From: a virus | DNA: 47,227 nucleotides | IMG/VR virus record: IMGVR_UViG_3300046463_000159 | Coordinates: 1-47,227 of that record | Strand: one strand, 5' to 3' | In this document: one piece after another, positions 29,556-39,499 of the stretch | How the letters are laid out: each line of letters opens with the position of its first letter | How positions within the stretch are numbered: the first letter of the stretch is position 1 | The notes under the pieces: generated by a model | The model's input: the letters and a program-made list of their open reading frames with translations, nothing else | Told to the model about the DNA's origin: nothing | Databases searched by the model: none | Position numbers and translations under genes: made by a program

Positions 29556-32319
29556 GGTTACTGCGGACGCTTCCGGCTATACCGCCGAGTTGGACCGCGC
29601 CCGTAGGTCCGCGCAGCAATTCCAGCAAACGCAGGACCAAACGGCGGACAGAATCCGCACCGCGCAGAACGCAATAGCAGAGGCGGCTACGAACGGCTCC
29701 AACGCGTCCGCGCGGGCTATTAACTCCTTCGTTAGCCAACTCCAGCGCACTGCGGCCACGGCGGGGCAAACGCAGGCCCAAATTCTCCAGTTACGCGCGG
29801 CGCAACTCGGGGTCACGGATTCAGTATCCGGGTACATTAACGCTATCCAATCGGCTAGCGAGCACACGCACCAATTTAACCTCAATACCACCGCCTCCCG
29901 CCGAGAGCTTATGGTGCTCGCGCACGAGGCCTCGCAAGGCTCTTGGTCTCGTTTCGGCGGGTCCTTTATGGTCCTGCTTGAGAGTATGGACGCAATGCGC
30001 CTGATTATGTCCCCGCTCGGCCTTGCATTTACCGCAACGGCGGGCGCTGCTTACCTGTTCTTTGAAAAGATACACCAAGGCCACGAGCAAGCGGAGGCGT
30101 TCAATAAGGCTATTGCGGCTACGGGCGGGTACCTCGGCCTGTCCACTGAGCAACTCATGGCAATGTCTAACGGCCTTGGCAAGACGTACGCGGACCTAGT
30201 GCAGTCCCGGGAGGCCCTCGCCCAAGTGGCGGCCACGGGCGCATTTACGGCGGACAATCTCCAACTCGCCACACAAGCGGCGCTCGCTATGTCCTCGGAT
30301 ATCGGCGTAGGCACGGACAAGGCGGCGGAGTCCCTCGCCAAGATTCAAGACGGCGTACTCAAGTGGACCGAGGAGTACCAAAAGGCGCACCATACGTTTA
30401 GCGCGGCGCAGATTGAGGAGATTGAGAACTTCGTTAAGCTCGGGGATACCGCAGGCGCTACGGGCGTCATTATGCGGGGCCTCGTTGGCGCACATGCGGC
30501 TATCCAGGAGGACGCAGATAAGCACATGGGCGCGGTTCAACGGTGGTGGACGGATTGGGCCAATATCATTGGGCGCGTGAAAAACGCGATTATGAATATC
30601 GGCGTCCCGGACGGTATCACTAAGCAGGTTGGGGACCAACTCGCGGTAGTTGAGGCCACGCAGCGCAATATCAACGACCAACGCCGCATGGGTAACAGCC
30701 TAGCGGCTACGGCGGCGGAGCGGCAACTCGCAGTAGAGAAGCAAAAGCTAGACGTACTCCGCAATCAGCAGGCGGAGGAGTTCAAGGCCCAAAAGGCTAA
30801 GGAGGCCTCGGCCAAGAGCGGGGACCAACAAGTAAACCTCGGCTCGTACCTACGCTCCGATAAGTACGCGAGTTCCGGCCAGAAGCACACGAACGAGCTT
30901 ACGCAAGAGAATGAGGCGTTCGCCAAGGCTACAAAGGACCTCGATAAGAATAGCAAGGGGTACCAAGACGCCCTCAAACGACACTATGACAACGTAGCAA
31001 AGATTGACGAGGACTACGCCAAGGCTAACCGCAAGCACGGGGCTAATCCTAACAACGCTATCAATAGCGCGCTCGCGGACGAGAAAAACCGCATGTCCGC
31101 TATCGAATCGGCACGGCGGGACGCGCTCTCGCAGGCTAAGGCGGACTTTGATACGGGGCAACTCCAGTACCAGGATTACTACGCCAAGGTACGGGACATT
31201 AACCTCAAGGCGTACGACGAGGAAATTTCTATCCAGCAAAAGCGGGTAGACCTCGCCTCGCAAAAGAAAGAACTTGCGGCCCGCCAAACCGCCCTCGGAG
31301 AGTTGCAGAAACTACAGGCCGCCCGCCTCAAGGCGGAGAACGACTACACCCGCGCCATTGCCGAGCAACAGCGCAAGCGGCAAGAGCAAGTCTCTAAGTA
31401 CCGCACGCAGCAAGAGGCAGTCCTCACCCGCAACGCGGCAACGTATCAGGGCGAGGACGATACGCGGTTTATGACCTCGGACCAAGCGGCGCAGTACAAC
31501 GCCGAGTTGCGCCTACGCGAGAACTTCTATCAGGAGGTTGCCAAGCTCCGCGAGGAGTACGACTCCGGTAAGTCCGATCAGGCCATGTTTGACGAAAAGG
31601 CGCAGATTGCGGTAGACGCGTATAACGCGCAACTGTCGCAACTCCGGGACCACTTGCAGCGAGAGCAAGCTATCCGCGAGGACTTCAATGCGCAAATGGG
31701 CCTCCAACTCGTCCAACTCTCGGGCAACGGTAAGACTACGGCGCAGACTATGGCCGAGGGGTTCTCTACCGTTTGGTCTACGGCTAACTCCGCCTTGGAG
31801 AGCTTCGTTACCACGGGCAAGTTTAGTTTCTCGTCCTTTACCTCGTCAGTCATGGCGGACCTCGCAAAGATTGCTCTCCGCATGGCGGAAATGTCTATCT
31901 TTAAGAGCGTCGCTACCTCGTTCGGTTACAGCGGGTCATTGCCGGGGTTCGCGGACGGCGGCCATATCGTAGGCGCAGGTTCGGGTACTAGCGACTCTAT
32001 CCCGGCCATGCTCTCCAACGGGGAGTTTGTGGTTAATGCTGCGAGCACCAAGAAATACCGCTCGTTGCTGGAGTCGATTAACTCGGGACAGGCGCAACAC
32101 TTTGCCACTGGCGGGGCCGTAGGTGCGTCCTCGGGCGGTGGGGCTAACTCGGGCGGCACTACGCTTAACTTGTCCCTCGCGGGTAACGGCGGCGGCCTTA
32201 CACAAGAGGACCTCGTAGCCCTCGCCCCGGCTATCCAATCCCTGATTGATAAGCGCATGGCGCAGAACATGAGGGGACAAGGCGGGTACGCGTACCAGCA
32301 ACGCTACGGCCAAATCTAA
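29530..32319 (+). CDS. Tape measure protein
   Basis: The 929-residue protein has a helical N-terminus rich in Gln and Arg, two hydrophobic segments (about residues 150-175: LLESMDAMRLIMSPLGLAFT), long coiled-coil stretches (350-720) and a C-terminal domain with GGHIVGAGSGTSDSIPAML and Gly-rich tail. The TMP_2/lambda gpH-like layout sets tail length and is injected with DNA. It overlaps the gp10-like gene by 26 bases. Confidence 0.92.
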   Translation: MADNRTTVKVTADASGYTAELDRARRSAQQFQQTQDQTADRIRTAQNAIAEAATNGSNASARAINSFVSQLQRTAATAGQTQAQILQLRAAQLGVTDSVSGYINAIQSASEHTHQFNLNTTASRRELMVLAHEASQGSWSRFGGSFMVLLESMDAMRLIMSPLGLAFTATAGAAYLFFEKIHQGHEQAEAFNKAIAATGGYLGLSTEQLMAMSNGLGKTYADLVQSREALAQVAATGAFTADNLQLATQAALAMSSDIGVGTDKAAESLAKIQDGVLKWTEEYQKAHHTFSAAQIEEIENFVKLGDTAGATGVIMRGLVGAHAAIQEDADKHMGAVQRWWTDWANIIGRVKNAIMNIGVPDGITKQVGDQLAVVEATQRNINDQRRMGNSLAATAAERQLAVEKQKLDVLRNQQAEEFKAQKAKEASAKSGDQQVNLGSYLRSDKYASSGQKHTNELTQENEAFAKATKDLDKNSKGYQDALKRHYDNVAKIDEDYAKANRKHGANPNNAINSALADEKNRMSAIESARRDALSQAKADFDTGQLQYQDYYAKVRDINLKAYDEEISIQQKRVDLASQKKELAARQTALGELQKLQAARLKAENDYTRAIAEQQRKRQEQVSKYRTQQEAVLTRNAATYQGEDDTRFMTSDQAAQYNAELRLRENFYQEVAKLREEYDSGKSDQAMFDEKAQIAVDAYNAQLSQLRDHLQREQAIREDFNAQMGLQLVQLSGNGKTTAQTMAEGFSTVWSTANSALESFVTTGKFSFSSFTSSVMADLAKIALRMAEMSIFKSVATSFGYSGSLPGFADGGHIVGAGSGTSDSIPAMLSNGEFVVNAASTKKYRSLLESINSGQAQHFATGGAVGASSGGGANSGGTTLNLSLAGNGGGLTQEDLVALAPAIQSLIDKRMAQNMRGQGGYAYQQRYGQI

Positions 32320-32330
32320 CAGGAGCACAT

Positions 32331-32666
32331 ATGGCAACCCAAACATTTACATGGGTCCCGCTCGTAGACCCTACGGGCACAACCAAGTTTATTACGCGGG
32401 TTGCTCAGTTTGGGGACGGCTATTCGCAATCGGTACCGGACGGTATCAATAACAAGGCGGATAGTTGGCCCCTCACCTTTACGGGTAACTCCTCGCTTAT
32501 CTCGCCTATCAAGGCATTCCTAGACGCGGCGCAGGGGAGCACGTCCTTTAATTGGACGCCTCCTCTTCGCTCGCAAGGATTGTTTAGGTGTTCTGAGTAC
32601 GCCGTACAGCCGCACGGCGGCGGCCTCTACACCCTTACGGCTACTTTCTCGGAGGTCTTTAGTTAA
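32331..32666 (+). CDS. Minor tail protein (lambda gpM-like)
   Basis: The 111-residue protein has FTWVPLVDPTGTTKFITRVAQFGDGYSQSVPDG and a C-terminal LTATFSEV, the classic phage minor tail (gpM) pattern of the distal tail. It follows the tape measure gene, as in lambda, and couples to the next gene by TTAATG. Confidence 0.9.
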   Translation: MATQTFTWVPLVDPTGTTKFITRVAQFGDGYSQSVPDGINNKADSWPLTFTGNSSLISPIKAFLDAAQGSTSFNWTPPLRSQGLFRCSEYAVQPHGGGLYTLTATFSEVFS

Positions 32667-33949
32667 TGTCAGCACTACAAACCGTAGCCTTTGGCGCGGC
32701 CTCGGACGGTAGCCAAGGTGATAGCGTCCGCACAGGTTTTACGAAGCACAATACGAACGTTAGCATTTTGCAGGCTCAGGCGGCACTAGTTAGCAACTCC
32801 GCCACAATCACCACGGCGCAGGCCCTCACGGTTGCTCACGTTGGCAAGCGGGTAAATATCAACCTCGCCTCTAACGGCACAATCAACGTACCATCAGCGG
32901 CCACATGTGCGGCGGATAACGTAATCCTGTTACGTAACGTTGGTACCACGGTTGTTACTCTCGCTATCACAACCGGGTCCGGGGATACTTGCGCGCTCTC
33001 TAAGCTCAATGCCGGGGAGTCCGCCCTTATGGACACGGACGGCGTACACGCTTGGACGGTGCTTATGCGGGGCCGCGCAAATGTTGATAACGAGGTAGTC
33101 AACGGGAATTGCTCGGTTGGTGGTAACGAGACCGTAGGCGGTACGTTTGGTGTTACCGGGGCGTCTACCCTAACCGGTAACGTTACGGCTGGGGGTACGC
33201 TCACGGTTACCGGGGCTATCTCCGCAAACGGAGGATTTTCCGCACGGCCTACGTTTGGTAGTAGCACGCCGTGGGACACGGGTAACCTCGCTAGCCCGAT
33301 GACGCTTAACACGTCACAGACTATTTCGTCACCTAAAACGCTTACGTCTAGTCTCACCATCACTACAACCCCGGGTGGAGTGTTCTCTACGGCCCCGCTC
33401 ATACTTTATCCGACCGCCAATGTGGGCGCACAGATCGGCTTTGGTGCTAACAACGGCGCGGCGGGCGGTATGTTGGGCTTCAATACTACCGGTACATTCG
33501 CACTCTATAACTACAACGCCTCCGCGTACGCGGCCCTAACGGTAAGTACACTTACGCAGACCTCGGACGAGTTGCTTAAGGCGGACATAGAGACCCTTAC
33601 AGGCGTTATGGAGAAGCTCCGCAAGTTGCGCGGCGTATCCTTTACCATGAAGGGGGACGGAAGCAGGCAGGTAGGCTTAATCGCGCAAGATGTTCTCCCG
33701 GAGTTCCCCGAGCTTGTCGAAGAGCTTCCTATGGACATTGACGCGGACGGGGACGCTATCGCGCACCAATACGACGAGGACGGAAACGAGATTTTCGGAC
33801 CTAGTGGCAAGCCCGAGAGCCGTAAGGCGCTGGGCGTCAAGTATCAAAACATGGTAGGCCCGCTCCTGCAAGGTCTCCTAGAAACGGACGCGGCGTTACA
33901 GGCCGCCCTCGCCCGCATTGCCGTCCTGGAAAGTAAGGTGTCCGCATGA
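32666..33949 (+). CDS. Tail fibre with C-terminal intramolecular chaperone (peptidase S74) domain
   Basis: The 427-residue protein has a Gly/Thr/Ser/Val-rich repeat shaft (about 140-230: NGNCSVGGNETVGGTFGVTG...) and an S74 self-cleaving chaperone domain from about residue 300 (TSDELLKADIETLTGVMEKL, then VGLIAQDVLPEFPE). The Ser of TSDE and following Lys are the expected catalytic residues; the C-terminus is a coiled coil. Such domains fold trimeric fibres and cleave off. It lies between gpM and gpL, where lambda has no fibre gene, so it appears to be an insertion that adds a receptor-binding fibre. Confidence 0.85.
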   Translation: MSALQTVAFGAASDGSQGDSVRTGFTKHNTNVSILQAQAALVSNSATITTAQALTVAHVGKRVNINLASNGTINVPSAATCAADNVILLRNVGTTVVTLAITTGSGDTCALSKLNAGESALMDTDGVHAWTVLMRGRANVDNEVVNGNCSVGGNETVGGTFGVTGASTLTGNVTAGGTLTVTGAISANGGFSARPTFGSSTPWDTGNLASPMTLNTSQTISSPKTLTSSLTITTTPGGVFSTAPLILYPTANVGAQIGFGANNGAAGGMLGFNTTGTFALYNYNASAYAALTVSTLTQTSDELLKADIETLTGVMEKLRKLRGVSFTMKGDGSRQVGLIAQDVLPEFPELVEELPMDIDADGDAIAHQYDEDGNEIFGPSGKPESRKALGVKYQNMVGPLLQGLLETDAALQAALARIAVLESKVSA

Positions 33950-34617
33950 TTACGGCGGACGTTCAACTCCTAGAACCCGGCAACCTCGTAGAGCTATTTG
34001 AGGTGGATTGTACGGAAATGGGCGGGGACCTCCTCAGGTTCCACGCGCACCTACAGTCCGGGCCTATCGTGTGGCAAGGAAACACGTATAGCGCGTGGCC
34101 TATCTCCGCCTCGGGGTTTGAGCGCACGGGGTCCGCTACGCAACCCTCCCCCACTATCACGGTGGGTAACGTAGACGGAAGTATCTCGGCCCTGTGTATC
34201 GCGCTCGCGGACCTCGTGGGAGCCAAGGTTAAGCGTCACCGCACCTTAGTTAAGTACCTGGACGGGCAACCCGGGGCGGACCCTACGGCAGAAATGCCGG
34301 TAGAGCTTTGGGTTATCGAGCAAAAGACGGGAGAGACAAACCTCCAAGTTGAATTTACGCTCTCGTCCGTTCTGGACTTCTCGGGCCGTCAACTCCCCGC
34401 GCGGCAGGTTGTAGCTACGCTGTGCCAGTGGGACTACAAGGGTACGGAGTGCGGATGGACGGGGACAACGTACTTTGACAAGGATAACAACCCTGTTGCG
34501 GACCCTAACCTAGACCGTTGCGGTAAGCGGCTCTCTAGCTGTAAATGTAGGTTCGGGAACTTCGCCCCGCTCTCGTTCGGCGGGTTCCCCTCGGCGGGCC
34601 AATCGGGGACACAGTAA
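33946..34617 (+). CDS. Minor tail protein (lambda gpL-like, Cys-rich)
   Basis: The 223-residue protein has LLEPGNLVELFEVDCTEMGG and four Cys in the C-terminal region (LCQWDYKGTECGW, DRCGKRLSSCKCRFG), the pattern associated with an iron-sulphur cluster in gpL. It joins the hub of the tail tip. It overlaps both neighbours by 1-4 bases. Confidence 0.9.
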   Translation: MITADVQLLEPGNLVELFEVDCTEMGGDLLRFHAHLQSGPIVWQGNTYSAWPISASGFERTGSATQPSPTITVGNVDGSISALCIALADLVGAKVKRHRTLVKYLDGQPGADPTAEMPVELWVIEQKTGETNLQVEFTLSSVLDFSGRQLPARQVVATLCQWDYKGTECGWTGTTYFDKDNNPVADPNLDRCGKRLSSCKCRFGNFAPLSFGGFPSAGQSGTQ

Positions 34618-34946
34618 TGGTAACCGATAGCCTACGGGCCGCTATCCTCCGACACGCGCTTATGTGCTACCCGGAGGAGTGCTGCGGCCTTATCGTGGGT
34701 GGTGTGTACCTGCCTCGCCCTAACTGCTCGGCTACGCCTACCGAGGCGTTTAATATCTCGCCCTCCGATTGGGCGGAGGCGGAGGACCTCGGGGATATTG
34801 AGGCGGTAGTCCACTCTCACCCGGACGGCCCCGCCTTTCCCTCGGGTGCGGACTTTGACGCACAAGCGGCTACGGGTCTCCCGTGGGTAATCGTGGCCGT
34901 ATCCCCTGAGGGGTACTCGGGAGGTTGGTATGTGTTCGGAGCTTGA
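34617..34946 (+). CDS. Tail tip JAMM/Mov34 peptidase (N-terminal half of lambda gpK)
   Basis: The 109-residue protein has PEECCGLIVGG (Glu20/21) and VHSHPDGPAFPSGADFD, a complete JAMM motif with His66, His68, Ser76 and Asp79 for zinc. In lambda gpK this domain is fused to an NlpC/P60 domain; here the second domain is a separate overlapping frame. It probably processes tail tip or peptidoglycan components. Confidence 0.88.
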   Translation: MVTDSLRAAILRHALMCYPEECCGLIVGGVYLPRPNCSATPTEAFNISPSDWAEAEDLGDIEAVVHSHPDGPAFPSGADFDAQAATGLPWVIVAVSPEGYSGGWYVFGA

Positions 34947-35322
34947 CGCCCCGTTAATCGGCGCGGAGTACGAACACGCGGTAACGGATTGCTACGGCCT
35001 TGTGCGGCGGTGGTACTCGCAAGAGCGCGGCGTACTCCTCCCGGACTTCCCACGCTCGCCCGAGTGGTGGGACCACGGCGGGGACCTGTTCCGCGAGAAC
35101 TTCCGGGCGGCAGGGTTCGTGGCCGCTACGCTCGTTCCAGAGGTTGGGGACGTGCTCCTTATGCCTATCGCTAGCCGCTCCGGGGTCCCCAATCACGCGG
35201 CGGTCTACGTGGGCGGGGACTTGATCCTCCACCACCTCCCTAAGCAACTCTCCAGGCGCGAGGGCCTCCCTCGTTATTGGCCGCGCGTTACTCACATTCT
35301 CAGATACAAGGGGACCACATGA
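34930..35322 (+). CDS. NlpC/P60 cysteine peptidase (C-terminal half of lambda gpK)
   Basis: The 130-residue protein has TDCYGLVRRWY (catalytic Cys21), PEVGDVLLMPI and VPNHAAVYVGGDLILHH (His about 88), the NlpC/P60 peptidoglycan hydrolase triad layout. It starts inside the end of the JAMM gene (17-base overlap) and likely works with it at the tail tip to assist cell wall passage. Confidence 0.88.
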   Translation: MCSELDAPLIGAEYEHAVTDCYGLVRRWYSQERGVLLPDFPRSPEWWDHGGDLFRENFRAAGFVAATLVPEVGDVLLMPIASRSGVPNHAAVYVGGDLILHHLPKQLSRREGLPRYWPRVTHILRYKGTT

Positions 35323-35897
35323 CAGACAAGGTGCGCACGGTGCGCCTCTACGGAAAACTCGGGGCCAAGTTCGGGCGCGTGCATAGGTTCGTCCTTAACT
35401 CGCCCCGGGACGCCCTCCGCGCCCTTATCGCTATGGTCCCCGGCTTTGAGCGGGAGCTTATGACTAGCGCGGACCGTGGTGTTAGCTACGCGGTGTTTGT
35501 GGGTAAGCGCAACGTAGACGAGAAAGAACTCGCGTACCCGAGCGGGGACGATGACGTACGTATCGCGCCCCTCGTGGGCGGGCGTAAGTCTGGATTGTTC
35601 GCCGCCATTGCCGGTACGGTCCTGTTTATCGCGGGCGCGGTCTCGGCATATTTCGGCAACCCGTACGCGGGGCAAATGATGTTTATGGGCGCGTCCCTCG
35701 CGTTCGGCGGTATCTCCCAAATGATTAGCGCACACGCAGCGGCCAACAATGGGTCCTCGGGCGCGACTAAGACGAGCTACTACTTTAACGGTGCGGATAA
35801 CGTCACATCGCAGGGCGGCCCCGTCCCGCTCCTCTACGGGCGTATGCGCGTGGGTTCAACGGTCCTTAGCAACGGGACCCAATCAATAGACACTTAA
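35319..35897 (+). CDS. Tail assembly protein (lambda gpI-like)
   Basis: The start is placed at ATG 35319 (MTDKVRTVRLYGKLGAKFG), which overlaps the preceding stop by ATGA and follows AAGGGGACC. The 192-residue protein has an N-terminal ubiquitin-like part, two membrane-like segments (LFAAIAGTVLFIAGAVSAYFG, about 98-118) and a C-terminal GPVPLLYGRMRVGSTVLSNG, as in gpI-family proteins needed to assemble the tail tip. Confidence 0.88.
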   Translation: MTDKVRTVRLYGKLGAKFGRVHRFVLNSPRDALRALIAMVPGFERELMTSADRGVSYAVFVGKRNVDEKELAYPSGDDDVRIAPLVGGRKSGLFAAIAGTVLFIAGAVSAYFGNPYAGQMMFMGASLAFGGISQMISAHAAANNGSSGATKTSYYFNGADNVTSQGGPVPLLYGRMRVGSTVLSNGTQSIDT

Positions 35898-35912
35898 CGT
35901 AAAGGGTGGAGT

Positions 35913-38900
35913 ATGCCGACACAGGCCGATGATAGCCTTAGTAGTACTGCCTATGCGCAAATTCTGGACCTTATCTCGGAGGGTCCCATTTATGGCCCCG
36001 CGAGTGGTTCTCTCGGCCAGTCTGTGTACCTCAACGATACCCCGCTCAATAACACGGACGGGACGGCTAACTTTACGGTTAGGCAGTTGGATTATCGCCC
36101 GGGCGCGGTAGACCAAGCGTACATTACCGGCTTTGATAGCACGGCCAATGAGGTAGGCGTAGGCGTTGAACTTAAGGCGTCCGTCCCCTGGGTCCATACG
36201 GTAACCAACCTTACCCTCTCCGCGTTGCGGGTAACGTTGAGCGTTAGCGCGCTCTCCAAGACGGACTCTAGTTCCGGGGACGTTACCGGGTATCAGGTCG
36301 CGTATCAAATTCAGCTCTCGGTAGATAACGGCGCGTTCAACACGGTTGTAGACACCTCGTTTAACGGCAAGGCGTCCTCTGTGTACCAACGCTCGCACCG
36401 CATTGAGCTTACGGGCGCGGCCTCGCAGTACACCATTAAGGTAATCCGTTTGACTGCGGACACCTCGGACGTGTATATCCAGGACACGACCAACGTTGTT
36501 AGCTACACGGAGTTGACGGACGCCAAGTTGCGCTACCCTATGAGCGCGCTGTGCGGGCTACAGATTGACGCCTCGGAGTTCTCCTCGGTCCCTACCCGCT
36601 CGTACGATATGAAAGGGTTGCTCATTAAGTACCCGAGCAACTACAACCCGACTACCCGCACGTATGCGGGGACGTGGGACGGCACCTTTACTACCGGGTG
36701 GACTGATAACCCCGCGTGGGTTTTCTATGACCTCGTGTTGAATACCCGATACGGTATGGGCCGTTGGGTAGACGCGAGCATGATTGACCGGTATTCGCTG
36801 TACCAAATCGCTCAGTACTGCGATGTTACGGTATCGGACGGCAAGGGCGGCACGGAGCCGCGTTTTACCTGTAACTGCTACATTGCGTCCCGCGCGGACG
36901 CGTTCAAAGTGTTGCAGGACTTGGCGAGCGTGTTCCGTGGTATGGCGTATTGGACTGCGGGGCAGGTTGCGGCTACGTGCGATATGCCTATGGACCCGGC
37001 CTACGTGTACACGGCGGCTAATGTCATCGGCGGCCAATTCAAATACGTAGGTTCGTCCCTCAAGACGCGCTATACGTGTGCGTTGGTTACGTGGAATGAC
37101 CCGGATAACGCCTATCAACAGGCGGTGGAGTACGTGGAGGACTCGGACGGCGTTGCCCGGTACGGCCTGAATAAGGCGGAGGTTACCGCGTTCGCGTGTA
37201 CCTCTCGGGCGCAGGCGCAGCGCGTAGGCCAATGGACGCTCCTTACCTCGCGGTACGAAACTAATACGGTTACTTTCTCCGTGGGCCTGGACGGTACGTT
37301 GTGCCAACCCGGGCAAATTATCGCAGTGGCGGACCCGGCACGCGCAGGTAGGCGTACGGGCGGGCGTATCAAGGCCGTAACGAGCGGGAGCAAGGTAACC
37401 CTTGACTCCGTACCTACTGTTGCTGTGGGCGATACGCTTACGCTCGTCATGCCTAACGGCGTGGCTAGCTCGTCTACGGTGTCGGCGGTTAGCGGCGCAC
37501 TTATCACGGTCTCCCCTGCTTTCTCTACGGTCCCGCAAGCGGGTTCCGTGTGGATGCTGGAGAGCGCTACCCTTAAGTCCCAATTGTTTCGCGTGGCCTC
37601 CGTTGCGGAGAAAGACGGCATCTCGTTTGAGATTACCGCCACGCAGCACGAACCGGGCAAGTACGCAGCCATTGATAGCGGCGCGGCTATCGACGTGCGT
37701 CCGATCACGGGCAACACTCTTACGGTCCAATCCGCGCCCGCTAGCGTCACGGTCTCGCAGTATGTGGTAATAGACCAAGGCACGGCCAAAACCAATATGA
37801 CTATCTCTTGGCCCGCTGCGCCTAACGCGGTCAAGTACACGGTGCAGTGGCGCAAGGATAACGGGGATTGGGTCTCGGCGGGCACTACGGGCGGTTTGTC
37901 GATTGATGTAAATAACATCTACTCCGGGTCCTACAACGCGAGAGTTAAGGCTACGAACGGGTTGGACATTAGCTCGGTCTACACGTACTCGTCCCTCACT
38001 GCTCTTACGGGTAAGACGGGAGCGCCTCCTGTGGTGTCGTCCCTTACGGCCTCACTAGATAAGGTGTTTGCGGTAGACGTAACTTGGTCCTTTCCGTCCA
38101 CGGCAGGTGATACGGCCTACGCGGAGCTTTACTATAGCCATACCTCAGACTTTGCCTCGGCGGTTCAACAGGGCCGGTATAGCTACCCAACGACTAAGGC
38201 TAGCCTATTAGGGTTGGCCGCAGGTTACGACTACTTCTTTTGGATTCGCCTCGTAGACACCACGGGCAACGTAGGTGCGTTCTATCCGGCTACCAATCAA
38301 GCAGGCGTACACGGACAATCCAGCGCGGACGCCTCGGCTATCCTGGCCTACCTCACAGGGCAGATTACGCAAAGCCAGCTAGGACAGGACGTACTCTCGC
38401 CTATCCAACAAATCCCGCTATTGCAGAACTCGGTAGCGCAATTGCAGGCGCAGTACAAGCCCTCGCCCCTTGCGGGAGACCCGAACACCTACGCGGGCGA
38501 TATTACGGCGTATGCGGGCGTGTACTCAGAAATGACCGCACGCGCAGAGGCGGACCTCGCGTTAGCCACCAAGACGGATGCGGTACAGGCGCAACTCTCT
38601 ACAACGTCCTCCAACCTCACCGCTATGGTCAACACAGAGACTACAGCGCGGGTTACGGGGGACGCGGCTAACGCCTCGGCTATCACTACCGTACAGGCCA
38701 ACCTAGATACGACCAACGCGGCGGTACAGACTAACGCCAACGCGTACGCGGACCTTAACGGGCGCGTATCCGCTTCGTACACGATTAAAACTCAAATTAC
38801 TACGGGTGGACGTACCTACATTGCCGGTATCGGCATTGGTATTGATAACAACAGTGGCACGGTAGAGTCTCAGGTTTTGGTAGCGGCGCAACGCTTCGCA

Positions 38901-39194
38901 ATCCTAGATAACACAGGGAGCGCGGTTAGTTCCCCGTTCATTGTCTCGGGCGGGCAGGTGTTTATGTCCTCCGCGTTCATTCAGGACGCGTCTATCACTA
39001 ACGCGAAAATCTCGGGTGTCATTCAGTCCAACTCCGTGGGGGCTAACGGACAACCGCGTTGGGTTCTCGATAAGAACGGGGTATTTACTATGAACGGTGC
39101 GAACACAGGTTCGGGCTATCTGACTATCACGGATTCTCTCGTGTCCGTCTATGACGGTAACGGGACGCTCCGCGTGCGCTTGGGTCTCTGGTAA
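35913..39194 (+). CDS. Tail tip / host specificity protein (lambda gpJ-like)
   Basis: The 1093-residue central tip protein opens QADDSLSSTAYAQILDLISEG, with PASGSLGQSVYLNDTPL, a tail-hub domain (WVFYDLVLNTRYGMGRWVDAS), fibronectin-like modules (about 600-780) and a coiled-coil region (about 860-950). The C-terminal part (VAAQRFAIL, GGQVFMSSAFIQDASI) is the lambda gpJ-like receptor-binding end. Variable binding to the host is expected near the C-terminus, where two extra modular genes follow. Confidence 0.93.
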   Translation: MPTQADDSLSSTAYAQILDLISEGPIYGPASGSLGQSVYLNDTPLNNTDGTANFTVRQLDYRPGAVDQAYITGFDSTANEVGVGVELKASVPWVHTVTNLTLSALRVTLSVSALSKTDSSSGDVTGYQVAYQIQLSVDNGAFNTVVDTSFNGKASSVYQRSHRIELTGAASQYTIKVIRLTADTSDVYIQDTTNVVSYTELTDAKLRYPMSALCGLQIDASEFSSVPTRSYDMKGLLIKYPSNYNPTTRTYAGTWDGTFTTGWTDNPAWVFYDLVLNTRYGMGRWVDASMIDRYSLYQIAQYCDVTVSDGKGGTEPRFTCNCYIASRADAFKVLQDLASVFRGMAYWTAGQVAATCDMPMDPAYVYTAANVIGGQFKYVGSSLKTRYTCALVTWNDPDNAYQQAVEYVEDSDGVARYGLNKAEVTAFACTSRAQAQRVGQWTLLTSRYETNTVTFSVGLDGTLCQPGQIIAVADPARAGRRTGGRIKAVTSGSKVTLDSVPTVAVGDTLTLVMPNGVASSSTVSAVSGALITVSPAFSTVPQAGSVWMLESATLKSQLFRVASVAEKDGISFEITATQHEPGKYAAIDSGAAIDVRPITGNTLTVQSAPASVTVSQYVVIDQGTAKTNMTISWPAAPNAVKYTVQWRKDNGDWVSAGTTGGLSIDVNNIYSGSYNARVKATNGLDISSVYTYSSLTALTGKTGAPPVVSSLTASLDKVFAVDVTWSFPSTAGDTAYAELYYSHTSDFASAVQQGRYSYPTTKASLLGLAAGYDYFFWIRLVDTTGNVGAFYPATNQAGVHGQSSADASAILAYLTGQITQSQLGQDVLSPIQQIPLLQNSVAQLQAQYKPSPLAGDPNTYAGDITAYAGVYSEMTARAEADLALATKTDAVQAQLSTTSSNLTAMVNTETTARVTGDAANASAITTVQANLDTTNAAVQTNANAYADLNGRVSASYTIKTQITTGGRTYIAGIGIGIDNNSGTVESQVLVAAQRFAILDNTGSAVSSPFIVSGGQVFMSSAFIQDASITNAKISGVIQSNSVGANGQPRWVLDKNGVFTMNGANTGSGYLTITDSLVSVYDGNGTLRVRLGLW

Positions 39195-39499
39195 TGGCAG
39201 CGGGTTTGCAGATATGGGACGCGTCCGGTAATTTGGTGCTGGACGCTACCCACCGCGTTATGCGGTTTATCGGGGTGCAATACATTAGCGGCGGTAACTC
39301 TAGTGTGTATGACCCCGATATGGCCGCAGGAGCGTTCGTATCGTTCCAACCGGACGCATACATAGGGTTCTTGAGTGGGGGCCTAATACACCCTCAATTC
39401 TTTTTCAGTAACGGTACCCTGAGTTGGACGTACGCAACCAAGAATAGTACTACTTACGACACGTACCAGAACGGCTACATTTATTACGGGGCCTATTGA
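39194..39499 (+). CDS. Small tail protein with one GLQIWDASG module
   Basis: The 101-residue protein begins MAAGLQIWDASGNLVLDATHRVMRF. The same module occurs twice in the next gene, once at its start and once in its middle. It probably decorates the tail tip or fibre. It overlaps the gpJ-like stop by 1 base and abuts the next gene directly. Confidence 0.75.
   Translation: MAAGLQIWDASGNLVLDATHRVMRFIGVQYISGGNSSVYDPDMAAGAFVSFQPDAYIGFLSGGLIHPQFFFSNGTLSWTYATKNSTTYDTYQNGYIYYGAY

Noticed and set aside
36558-37778. 406-codon minus-strand frame inside gpJ
   Set aside because: Shadow frame with no ribosome site; the plus strand encodes a continuous gpJ-like protein.
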